Of a stretch of 17,635 nt of DNA, positions 5,521 to 12,297 are shown one piece after another (position 1 is the stretch's first letter; the number at the start of each line of letters is the position of its first letter). This stretch comes from Chloroflexota bacterium (GTDB lineage Bacteria; Chloroflexota; UBA6077), in NCBI GenBank assembly GCA_021806765.1, contig JAJZQR010000094.1, positions 1 to 17,635 of the forward strand, written 5' to 3'. The notes below the pieces were generated by a model. The model was not told where the DNA came from. It was given only the letters and a program-made list of their open reading frames with translations, and searched no databases. A program made the position numbers and the translations under genes.

Positions 5521-8323
5521 TTGGGCGTGGTCTGACGGCCACGGGCAGATGTGTCGGATCCTCGAATGCGAGTCCATCTGGGGTGAAGACTGTGTCCAGG
5601 TATGGGTGCCGACCCTGGGCAAGGTCGACCGGGTTAGCACCTCAACCCTCCGCCCCGTTGCGAGCAGCAAGCCGACGACCTTCGCGACCGTGACCTACGT
5701 TGCGGCCGCATCTCGTGTGGCCGACACGTTGAACCAGGATCTCCTGCTGGCCCCGCTGAGGGCCTCGGTGATTCCTCTCCCGCATCAGCTTCGCGCCCTT
5801 TCGAAGGCCCTTTCCGCCGACCGAGTCCGGTATATGCTCGCGGATGAGGTCGGCCTCGGCAAGACCATCGAGGCAGGGCTTATTCTGCGGGAGTTGAAGC
5901 TCCGCGGGAAGGTGAGGCGCTGTCTCATCGTCGTCCCCAAGGGGCTGGCTACGCAGTGGGTGGTCGAGATGAGAACTCACTTCGGGGAGGAGTTTCGCCT
6001 GCTCGTCCCCTCTGATTTCGCGGCGTACAAGCGTCTCATGGGGGATCGAAACGTCTGGCAGCAGTTCGATCAGGTGGTCTGCCCGATGGACTCGGTCAAG
6101 CCGGTGGAGAGGCGTCGGGGCTGGTCGAACGAGCAAGTAGCCGAGTACAACCGCGAACGGTTCGAGGATCTGATCTCGGCGGGATGGGACCTGGTCATCG
6201 TGGACGAGGCGCACCGGCTGGGGGGAAGCACGGAGCAGGTGGCTCGGTACAGACTGGGAGAGGGACTGTCCGACGCGGCACCCTGCATGCTGCTGCTCTC
6301 GGCCACACCGCATCAAGGAAAGAGCGATGGATTCTTCCGTCTGGTCTCGCTTCTGGATGATCGAGCCTTCACTGAGATGGCCGATGTGACTCGAGAGCGG
6401 ATCCAGCCCTACGTGATCCGGACCGAGAAGCGAGCAGCGGTCGATCCCCAAGGGAGACCTCTGTTCAAGCCGCGGTATACCAGGCCCCTCCCGGTCGAGT
6501 GGAAGCAGCACCACCGAGGCCAGAAGGCGCTCTACGAGTCGGTAACGAGCTACGTTAGAGAGGGCTACAACCAGGCTCTGAAAGAGAAGAAGAGCTACGT
6601 AGGCTTCTTGATGCTCCTAATGCAACGGCTGGTCAGCTCCTCCACGCGGGCGATTCGGGCCACGCTGGAGCGTCGTCTGGAGGCGCTGCGAGCGCCGGAA
6701 GAACAGCTGACCTTGTTCCCTGTGCTCTCGGAAGAGGAGTGGACGGAGCTGGATGGGCAGGAGCAGTTGGACGCGCTGCTGAGCGCTCGCGTCAACGCAT
6801 TGCGGAACGAGCGTGCGGAGGTAGAGCTGCTGCTGGAGGCCGCCAGGCACACCGAGGCAGCGGGAGCCGACGCCAAGGCGGAGGCGCTGCTGGAGTTGAT
6901 CTACCGACTGCAACAGGAGGAGGGGGATCCAACTCTCAAGGTGCTGATCTTCACGGAGTTCGTTCCCACTCAGGAAATGCTGCGGGAGTTCCTGGAGAGA
7001 AGAGGCTTCGCTGTAGCGTGTCTGAACGGCTCGATGGATCTGCAGGAGCGCCAGAGATCGCAGGAAGCCTTTGCCGGGGGTGCCCAGATCCTGGTTTCGA
7101 CCGATGCGGGTGGGGAGGGTTTGAACCTCCAGTTCTGTCACGTGGTCGTCAATTACGACATACCGTGGAATCCGATGAGACTGGAGCAACGGATAGGACG
7201 CGTAGACCGCATTGGCCAGCAGCATCTGGTCAGGGCCATCAACTTTCTCTTGCGGGACAGCGTGGAGTATCGGGTTCGAGAGGTGCTGGAGGAGAAGCTG
7301 GCGGTGATCCTGAGGGAGTTCGGCGTGGACAAGGTGGGCGACGTCCTGGACTCCGCCGAGTCTGGGCAGCTGTTCGAGCAGCTCCAGGTCGACGCGTTGT
7401 TGCACCCGGACGATCTGGACGGAAGCGTCGACTGCGTTGCGTCGCGTCTGCAGGAGCATGCCAGGGCGATCAGGGAGACCGCATCGATCTTCAGCACCGA
7501 GGCGGATCTGGACCCGGACGAGGCCCGAAGGCTGATGGATCACCCTGTCTCCTACTGGATAGAGAGAATGGTGGTGAGCTACCTGGAGGCCAACGGCGGG
7601 AAGGCCGAGCGGGTGGGGAAGGCCTGGCGGCTCGTCTGGCCGGGGGGAGACGAGGTCAGGCAAGCGGTCTTTGCGCCCGGCGATCTAGAAGCGGTGCCAA
7701 CGGCCAGGCAGCTAACCCTCGACGATGCCCGCGTGCGACGGCTCGTTGACGAGGTGCCAGGGTTCGTGAAGGGACAACCAATTCCACGAATCACCTTTCC
7801 CGAGATAGCTCCCGGGGTGTGTGGATATTGGTCCCTGTGGCGAATAGAGATCGTTGGTGCAGATACGGATGGGGGACAAGCGACAGGACGGGAGATTCCA
7901 GTTGCTCGACAGTTCATGCCACTCTTCCTGCACGACGATGGCCGGGTCTTGGTGCCCACGGCTCGGTACATGTGGGACCAGTTGATCGCAGGAGTGGGCG
8001 AGGTTTCGGGCGAGATAGCCGGCGACCAGGCCGCGGAACTGTTCCGGACGGTACGTGGGTGTGCCGAGGCCCAGGGGAAGCCCCTGTACGATGGATTGCT
8101 GAAGGGCTATCAGGAACGGCTGACCCAGGATCGAGAGAAGGGGGAATACGCCTTTGCCGCTCGTCGGAGGGCGGTCGGGCGTATTGGGCTTGTAGCAGTG
8201 CGTAGCCACCGCCTAGCCCAGATCGATCGTGAAGAACAGGGGTGGAGGCGGGGGCTAGCCAAGCAGGCAGAGGTAATACCTGGGCTGGTTCCACTTCTGA
8301 TAGTACGGGTCGGAGAAGTCTAA
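5498..8323 (+). CDS. brxHII: SNF2/RapA-like helicase (BrxHII-like)
   Basis: This encodes 941 residues of a superfamily 2 ATPase. Lobe 1 carries the Walker A segment DEVGLGKTIEAG (from residue 116), DEAH at 236-239 in LVIVDEAHRLGG, and motif III LLLSATPHQGKSDG. Lobe 2 begins near residue 480 with KVLIFTEFVPTQEML and carries STDAGGEGLNLQ and motif VI QRIGRVDRIGQ (564-574). A charged insert between the lobes contains QLTLF (403-407). A C-terminal region of about 300 residues has no recognised motif. The GTG start at 5498 has GGAAGGA at 5486-5492 upstream and overlaps the previous gene by 23 bp. In type 3 BREX the helicase BrxHII sits between the methylase and pglZ, as here once the cassette is discounted. 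Such enzymes translocate on duplex DNA. The orthology call rests on domain architecture plus position. Confidence 0.85.
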   Translation: MRRLNPGDWAWSDGHGQMCRILECESIWGEDCVQVWVPTLGKVDRVSTSTLRPVASSKPTTFATVTYVAAASRVADTLNQDLLLAPLRASVIPLPHQLRALSKALSADRVRYMLADEVGLGKTIEAGLILRELKLRGKVRRCLIVVPKGLATQWVVEMRTHFGEEFRLLVPSDFAAYKRLMGDRNVWQQFDQVVCPMDSVKPVERRRGWSNEQVAEYNRERFEDLISAGWDLVIVDEAHRLGGSTEQVARYRLGEGLSDAAPCMLLLSATPHQGKSDGFFRLVSLLDDRAFTEMADVTRERIQPYVIRTEKRAAVDPQGRPLFKPRYTRPLPVEWKQHHRGQKALYESVTSYVREGYNQALKEKKSYVGFLMLLMQRLVSSSTRAIRATLERRLEALRAPEEQLTLFPVLSEEEWTELDGQEQLDALLSARVNALRNERAEVELLLEAARHTEAAGADAKAEALLELIYRLQQEEGDPTLKVLIFTEFVPTQEMLREFLERRGFAVACLNGSMDLQERQRSQEAFAGGAQILVSTDAGGEGLNLQFCHVVVNYDIPWNPMRLEQRIGRVDRIGQQHLVRAINFLLRDSVEYRVREVLEEKLAVILREFGVDKVGDVLDSAESGQLFEQLQVDALLHPDDLDGSVDCVASRLQEHARAIRETASIFSTEADLDPDEARRLMDHPVSYWIERMVVSYLEANGGKAERVGKAWRLVWPGGDEVRQAVFAPGDLEAVPTARQLTLDDARVRRLVDEVPGFVKGQPIPRITFPEIAPGVCGYWSLWRIEIVGADTDGGQATGREIPVARQFMPLFLHDDGRVLVPTARYMWDQLIAGVGEVSGEIAGDQAAELFRTVRGCAEAQGKPLYDGLLKGYQERLTQDREKGEYAFAARRRAVGRIGLVAVRSHRLAQIDREEQGWRRGLAKQAEVIPGLVPLLIVRVGEV

Positions 8324-8324
8324 C

Positions 8325-10349
8325 GTGGACAGGTGGCGCGACCTGATCCTGAATGAGTTCACTCCCGACGTTGCCCGGTTGACGCTGGTAGCCGATCCCG
8401 ACGGGCTGCTGGCGGAGGAAGGGGTGCTGCAGGGAATCCGTGAGAGGGGCTTTGATCTAGTCCCTTTCGATGATCCTGTGGCCTTCCGATTCGCGTATGA
8501 ATCCAAGTATCGAGCCGTCTGGGATCGTGGTGATCCGACCGACCTGGTGGTAGTCCTGCGGGCGCCGAGGCAGGAGCTTGATGGTCTGCCCTACGACTTG
8601 CTGCAGGCCGGGCGGAAGCTCTCCTTCAATCTTGGCCAGCTTTTTCCTAACCTCAGCTATCCGGTCTTGGATGCGTTGAATAGGAGCGATCTGGACGCGG
8701 TGTACGAGGCCCAACTGAAGTACGGCCCCGGCAAGCTCGGCGACAACGGGACCAAGGACTTCATCCTGCGGCACGTTTTCCAGGTGGCGCCCGAGCTGAT
8801 CAAGCGGCCTTCGGACCTGCTTCAGCTGTTGCTCAAGCGCCACTACCGCGCCCGGCAGATGCCGTCCCTGTTGGAGGAGCGGTTGGTGCAGCTCCTCAAG
8901 GCTGATGGGCAGTTCGACGATTGGCCTCTGGAACAGCTCATCTCGGACTCGAAGGCGCTGGTGCAGTTTCTCCAAGAACGGTGGCCGGTGTTCATCGACC
9001 GAATGATGGCCGGAGGGGGAGCAATCCACGAGCATGGGGACGGGTACGATCTAACCTACCCAGGCCCTGTGGACATTCCTTTCGGCCACGAAGACGTTCG
9101 GGTCTACGTGGACAGTCTGTTTCTGGACGGGACGCTGCGACCTGTGGCCCACGAGGATGCCGACAAGCTGGCCGGCCAGTGGGTCCAGGTGGGACTACGG
9201 ATTGACCCGGAAGAGGATCGTTTGCGGCGTATGAACGGGTTGCTCAAGTTGCTCGAAGGTGGGGTGCCGGCCGCAACCGCTCGGCATCAGGATTGGACGG
9301 CGTTTGCCCTCCGGTGGTCTGAGATGCTCGCCGTGTGGCGGGGCTTCAACGAGTCCTCACAGCCAGATCTACTGGAACGGGTTCAGGTAGCCCAGAATGC
9401 AGTCGATAGCGCGTTCCTCGCCTGGCTGCAGGCGAAGTACGGCAGTCTCCACAACTTGCCGGCTGACCCGCCGGTGATGGTGCACCACATTCCCCGATTC
9501 CTCGCCCAAAGGGCTTTGAATCAGACCGGCGTCGATGGGACCACGTCGAGTTCCAAGGTGGCGCTGGTCGTGGTGGACGGGCTTGCCCCGGACCAATGGG
9601 TCGTGCTTCGGGGGATGTTGAGCGAGCAGCATCGCGACTGGGACTTCCACGAGAGCGGTGTGTTCGCCTGGGTTCCCACGCTCACGTCGGTATCGCGCCA
9701 GGCGATCTTCGCCGGTAGAGCGCCGATGTTCTTTCCGGCGAGCATTCAGACTACCGACAGAGAACCCGCGGAGTGGAGCCAATACTGGGCGGATCAAGGG
9801 GTGCCCCAGGGTGAGATTGGCTATAGGAAGTCGCTTGGCGACCAGAAGGCTGAAGACCTTGAGGAGTTCTTGTCTGAATCGCCTGTCCGCGTGCTTGGTT
9901 TGGTGGTCGACAAGGTCGACAAGATCATGCACGGCATGAAGCTAGGAGCAGCGGGGATGCACAACCAGGTCCGGCAGTGGGCAGAGCAGGGATGGTTGGC
10001 GACTCTCGTGGAGATGCTGCTCGACCATGGTTTCGGAGTGTACATTACCTCGGACCATGGGAATGTTGAGGCGTTAGGATGGGGGACTGTGTCCGAGGGA
10101 GCGATAGCCGACCAGCGTGGGGAGCGCGTGCGAGTGTACCCGACCGATCTCCTGAGGAAGCAGGTGAAGGATAAGTTTCCCGAGGCGATGGAATGGCCGG
10201 CTATTGGTTTGCCGGGCGACTATCTGGCGCTACTGGCTCCCGATCGTCTGGCTTTTGTGAAGAAGGGCGAGAAGGTCGTGGCGCACGGTGGAATCGCTCT
10301 GGAGGAAGTAATAGTGCCCTTCGTTCGGGTTGAGCGGAACACGAGATGA
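8325..10349 (+). CDS. pglZ: BREX-3-type PglZ, alkaline phosphatase superfamily
   Basis: This encodes 674 residues. The N-terminal signature LTLVADPDGLLAEEGVL followed by a Glu/Arg-rich FRFAYESKYRAVWDRGD resembles the PglZ form associated with type 3 BREX. The C-terminal PglZ domain of the alkaline phosphatase superfamily shows the first metal-ligand strand VALVVVDGLAPDQW (D418) and the later ligand pair in ITSDHGN (D577, H578). The end, HGGIALEEVIVPFVRVE, is the usual PglZ terminus. PglZ is one of the defining BREX proteins; its phosphatase or nuclease-like activity in defence is not fully settled. The GTG start lies one base after the helicase stop, with GGAGAAG at 8312-8318 as ribosome binding site. 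The stop overlaps the next gene as ATGA. Length suits the family. Confidence 0.9.
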   Translation: MDRWRDLILNEFTPDVARLTLVADPDGLLAEEGVLQGIRERGFDLVPFDDPVAFRFAYESKYRAVWDRGDPTDLVVVLRAPRQELDGLPYDLLQAGRKLSFNLGQLFPNLSYPVLDALNRSDLDAVYEAQLKYGPGKLGDNGTKDFILRHVFQVAPELIKRPSDLLQLLLKRHYRARQMPSLLEERLVQLLKADGQFDDWPLEQLISDSKALVQFLQERWPVFIDRMMAGGGAIHEHGDGYDLTYPGPVDIPFGHEDVRVYVDSLFLDGTLRPVAHEDADKLAGQWVQVGLRIDPEEDRLRRMNGLLKLLEGGVPAATARHQDWTAFALRWSEMLAVWRGFNESSQPDLLERVQVAQNAVDSAFLAWLQAKYGSLHNLPADPPVMVHHIPRFLAQRALNQTGVDGTTSSSKVALVVVDGLAPDQWVVLRGMLSEQHRDWDFHESGVFAWVPTLTSVSRQAIFAGRAPMFFPASIQTTDREPAEWSQYWADQGVPQGEIGYRKSLGDQKAEDLEEFLSESPVRVLGLVVDKVDKIMHGMKLGAAGMHNQVRQWAEQGWLATLVEMLLDHGFGVYITSDHGNVEALGWGTVSEGAIADQRGERVRVYPTDLLRKQVKDKFPEAMEWPAIGLPGDYLALLAPDRLAFVKKGEKVVAHGGIALEEVIVPFVRVERNTR

Positions 10350-11086
10350 ACGGGACAATGGAGATTGGGTTTAGCCAGCGTGTTGGGTTGGAGTGGCTTG
10401 AGCACACAGCGGAGCTGGTGCTGGCAGGCAAGCAGCGAGGCGAAATCAAGGGCTGTCTCTCGGAGATGCTACGGGACCAGCTATCGGTGGGATCCAATCC
10501 GGAGCGTGGAAATCGCGACAAGGCGGTGACGATCCTTCTGCGCACCTGGGTGTCGGTGCCGAAATCGTTGGAGCCGCTGAGGAACGACGGCTTGGTTCTG
10601 CTCCAGCGTTTGCCATACGAGGAGCGATTGGCCGTTCACTGGGGCATGGCGATGGCTGCCTACCCTTTCTTTGGAGCAGTAGCAGGGACAGCGGGACGTC
10701 TTCTTCGGCTTCAGGGTTCTGTTGCTGCACCTCAGGTTCAGAGGCGAATCCGCGAGCAGCTCGGCGAGCGTGAGACAGTTGCGCGTGCCGCCAGACGAAT
10801 CCTAAGGAGCTTCGTGGACTGGGGGGTGCTGTGCGATACCGAAGTGAAGGGTCGGTACGAGGGTGCGCCTGCTCGACCAGTGCGAGACAGAATGCTGGCG
10901 GCGTGGCTCGTAGAGGCTGCGCTGGTGGCGGGTGGTGCGGGGACCGGCCTGCTGGCTGGGCTGGTCGGCTCCCCCGCCCTCTTCCCGTTCGATCTGCGGG
11001 TGCACACCGCGATGGAGCTGAGTGGGAGTCCGCGGCTGGAGTTCCTCCGACAGGGACTGGACCAGGAGATGGTGATACTGCGATGA
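10346..11086 (+). CDS. BrxA-position protein (putative BrxA-like)
   Basis: This encodes 246 residues; the start ATG 10346 overlaps the pglZ stop as ATGA, and a second ATG at 10358 could be used. The protein is helical. The N-terminal part reads EHTAELVLAGKQRGEIKGCL, then an Arg/Lys-rich GNRDKAVTILLRTWV, a middle segment MAMAAYPFFGAVAGTAGRLL, and a late stretch VQRRIREQLGERETVARAAR followed by ILRSFVDWGVL that looks like a winged helix. That layout parallels the small DNA-binding protein BrxA (DUF1819), which closes type 3 BREX operons. Primary-sequence similarity to DUF1819 is not something I can demonstrate here, so the name is positional. The hydrophobic stretches are short and do not need to be membrane segments. 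It is the last gene of the operon; no clear terminator follows. Confidence 0.55.
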   Translation: MNGTMEIGFSQRVGLEWLEHTAELVLAGKQRGEIKGCLSEMLRDQLSVGSNPERGNRDKAVTILLRTWVSVPKSLEPLRNDGLVLLQRLPYEERLAVHWGMAMAAYPFFGAVAGTAGRLLRLQGSVAAPQVQRRIREQLGERETVARAARRILRSFVDWGVLCDTEVKGRYEGAPARPVRDRMLAAWLVEAALVAGGAGTGLLAGLVGSPALFPFDLRVHTAMELSGSPRLEFLRQGLDQEMVILR

Positions 11087-11198
11087 GGAATCAATGGCGC
11101 TCCAGTTCCCGAGTTGGGGCTTCCGTGGCTGACGATTCCGTCAGTCGTGGCTGGCGGCTTCCCGGAAACTTGGGTCGCACCTCGTAGAAATGGGGCTG

Positions 11199-11228
11199 TT
11201 GGCATCGATCCTGCCGATCTGGCATCAT
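11199..11228 (+). promoter_or_regulatory. Sigma-70-like promoter of the Mn2+ riboswitch-terC unit
   Basis: TTGGCA (11199-11204) and CATCAT (11223-11228) are separated by 18 bp. Transcription would begin near 11235, exactly where the riboswitch aptamer begins, which supports the call. The preceding stretch 11087-11198 shows only a small CTGACG-ATTC-CGTCAG hairpin at 11129-11144 without a T tract, and no convincing gene. Confidence 0.6.
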
Positions 11229-11235
11229 TAGACGC

Positions 11236-11345
11236 GGTAAGGGGAGTAGCCCATCGGTCCCTGGAGGCCGATCGCGCTGGCCGTCAATACGGGGAAACCC
11301 CGGCCAGCAGCGGAGAATCCCGATTGCATCCGGGCGAGACCTTCC
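11236..11345 (+). ncRNA. yybP-ykoY manganese riboswitch
   Basis: The two near-invariant docking loops of this class are present: GGGGAGTAGCC at 11241-11251 (loop L1) and GCGAGACC at 11334-11341 (L3 side and P1 3' strand). P1 pairs AAGG at the 5' side with CCTT at 11340-11343. The intervening part contains a strong GGCCG...CGGCC-type helix around GGGGAAACCCC (11291-11301). The class binds Mn2+ at the L1-L3 junction and usually switches on Mn2+ exporters; the downstream gene is a TerC-family protein, one of its typical targets. The aptamer begins at the predicted transcription start. Confidence 0.92.
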
Positions 11346-11383
11346 ACGACGAGAGGGCGTGGGGGTCTCGCCCTCTTTGTTGT
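11332..11383 (+). terminator. Riboswitch-controlled intrinsic terminator
   Basis: GGGCGAGACC (11332-11341) pairs perfectly with GGTCTCGCCC (11364-11373), and inside it CCACG (11344-11348) pairs with CGTGG (11358-11362). The tract TCTTTGTTGTC follows. The 5' arm is also the 3' strand of the aptamer, so Mn2+ binding would dismantle the terminator and permit read-through into terC, an ON switch as known for this class. A competing shorter hairpin, 11352-11359 with 11369-11376, is also possible. Confidence 0.75.
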
Positions 11384-11418
11384 CTGCGACCCCGATACCC
11401 ACCAAGCAAGGGGGAGTG

Positions 11419-12165
11419 ATGCTGGAAAACCTGCTGGCCTACCTGACGAGCGTCCTGGGCATCGTGGTGATCGATCTGGTGCTCAGCGGGGATAACGCCC
11501 TGGTCATCGGCATGGCCGCCCGGCGGCTCCCGTACCACCGGCGGCGCCTGGCCATACTTCTCGGCGGTGCGGGCGCCATCGTCTTGAGGGTGCTCTTCGC
11601 GGCCATCGCTGCCCTGCTCCTCGCCATCCCGCTGCTCCAGGCGGCCGGGGGTCTCCTGCTGCTGTGGATCGCCAGGAAGCTGCTGCGGGAGCGCGAGAGC
11701 TCCCACCAGGTGGCCGAGAGCGTGTCGGTGCTGGGGGCTCTGCGGACCATCGTCCTGGCCGACGTGGTGATGAGTCTGGACAACATCCTGGGCGTCGCCG
11801 GGGCCTCCCACGGCAGCCTGGGGCTGCTGATCTTCGGGCTGCTGCTCAGCATGCCGCTGATCCTGTCCGGCAGCGGCCTGGTTGCCCGCCTCATGAACCG
11901 ATTGCCCTGGCTGGAGCTGGTGGGGGCCGGCGTCCTGGCCTGGACGGCGGGCACCATGATCGCCGAGGACCCGATCGTCGGTGGGCTATTGCCGCTGGAG
12001 GGAGCCCTCCTCCTGCTCCTCCCGGCCCTGCTCACCGTGGGCCTTCTCGCCCCCTCCTTGGGCAGGTTGCTGACCGGTGAGCAGGGGAGAGCACGACTGG
12101 CAATGCAGCTGGCTCCGGTGGTGGCCGTCCTGAGGAGGAGGGGCGGGCAAGGCTCCCCGGAGTAG
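11419..12165 (+). CDS. TerC family membrane protein, probable Mn2+ exporter
   Basis: This encodes 248 residues of the YjbE/YkoY type of TerC protein, an integral membrane protein with about seven hydrophobic segments. The two repeated halves each carry the conserved acidic motif: IDLVLSGDNALVIGMAARR (D25) and ADVVMSLDNILGVAGASHG (D115, D121). These residues are thought to bind the transported metal. TerC proteins under yybP-ykoY control export manganese or load it into secreted enzymes. ATG 11419 is chosen because AAGGGGGAG at 11409-11416 precedes it and the protein then begins directly with a membrane helix; the frame extends back to 11359 but that region belongs to the terminator. Regulation is by the riboswitch upstream. 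A cation ATPase gene follows, so both probably act in metal homeostasis. Confidence 0.9.
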   Translation: MLENLLAYLTSVLGIVVIDLVLSGDNALVIGMAARRLPYHRRRLAILLGGAGAIVLRVLFAAIAALLLAIPLLQAAGGLLLLWIARKLLRERESSHQVAESVSVLGALRTIVLADVVMSLDNILGVAGASHGSLGLLIFGLLLSMPLILSGSGLVARLMNRLPWLELVGAGVLAWTAGTMIAEDPIVGGLLPLEGALLLLLPALLTVGLLAPSLGRLLTGEQGRARLAMQLAPVVAVLRRRGGQGSPE

Positions 12166-12250
12166 GCGGGTCGGAAGGGCTGGCGGCACCTCGAGCGTCA
12201 GGCAGAGGCCGGGGATGGTTGCAGGCGAAGCGGCTATCCCTTAGCATGTC

Positions 12251-12284
12251 GGCGCGGGCTACACCGCCCGCGCCATCTTGTTGT
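12251..12284 (+). terminator. Terminator-like hairpin between terC and the ATPase gene
   Basis: A perfect 9-bp GC stem (12251-12259 with 12266-12274, loop TACACC) is followed by ATCTTGTTGT. The tail resembles those of the two other terminators in the window (TCTTTGTTGT and CTTTGTTCTG). It could end the terC transcript or serve as part of the leader described above; the tail has only a moderate T content. Confidence 0.5.
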
Positions 12285-12285
12285 C

Positions 12286-12291
12286 GAGGTG
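12286..12291 (+). promoter_or_regulatory. Shine-Dalgarno sequence deciding the ATPase start
   Basis: GAGGTG lies 6 nt before GTG 12298. The frame also offers GTG at 12289, but that codon is itself inside this element and has no ribosome binding site. The site is entirely within the 3' strand of the 10-bp closing helix of the structured leader. Confidence 0.6.
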
Positions 12292-12297
12292 CCTCTC

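Larger units (their letters stand above)
12185..12293 (+). ncRNA. Unassigned structured leader with SD-hiding helix
   Basis: A perfect 10-bp inverted repeat, GGCACCTCGA (12185-12194) and TCGAGGTGCC (12284-12293), encloses two further hairpins. The first is GGGATGGTTGC (12212-12222) with GCGGCTATCCC (12230-12240), 11 bp including G-U pairs, loop AGGCGAA. The second is GGCGCGGGC (12251-12259) with GCCCGCGCC (12266-12274). Together they form a three-way junction. The 3' strand of the closing helix contains GAGGTG, the best Shine-Dalgarno for the ATPase gene. The junction strands (GCGTCAGGCAGAGGCC, TTAGCATGTC) match no riboswitch class I know. Confidence 0.5.

Noticed and set aside
1..11086. Type I or III restriction-modification system instead of BREX
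   Set aside because: The PglZ protein and the gene order are not those of restriction-modification systems, and the helicase lacks a visible nuclease domain or HsdR/HsdS partner.
11129..11144. CTGACG-ATTC-CGTCAG hairpin as terminator of the BREX-like operon
   Set aside because: The stem is only 6 bp and no T tract follows, so it is not convincing as an intrinsic terminator.
11083..11187. Small frame of 34 codons starting in the stop of the BrxA-like gene
   Set aside because: It has an ATGA overlap, but the nearest AGGAG is 14 nt away and the residue pattern shows nothing recognisable.
11114..11419. Frame of 101 codons between the BrxA-like gene and terC
   Set aside because: It starts with TTG without a ribosome binding site and crosses the promoter, riboswitch and terminator, which explain this sequence better.
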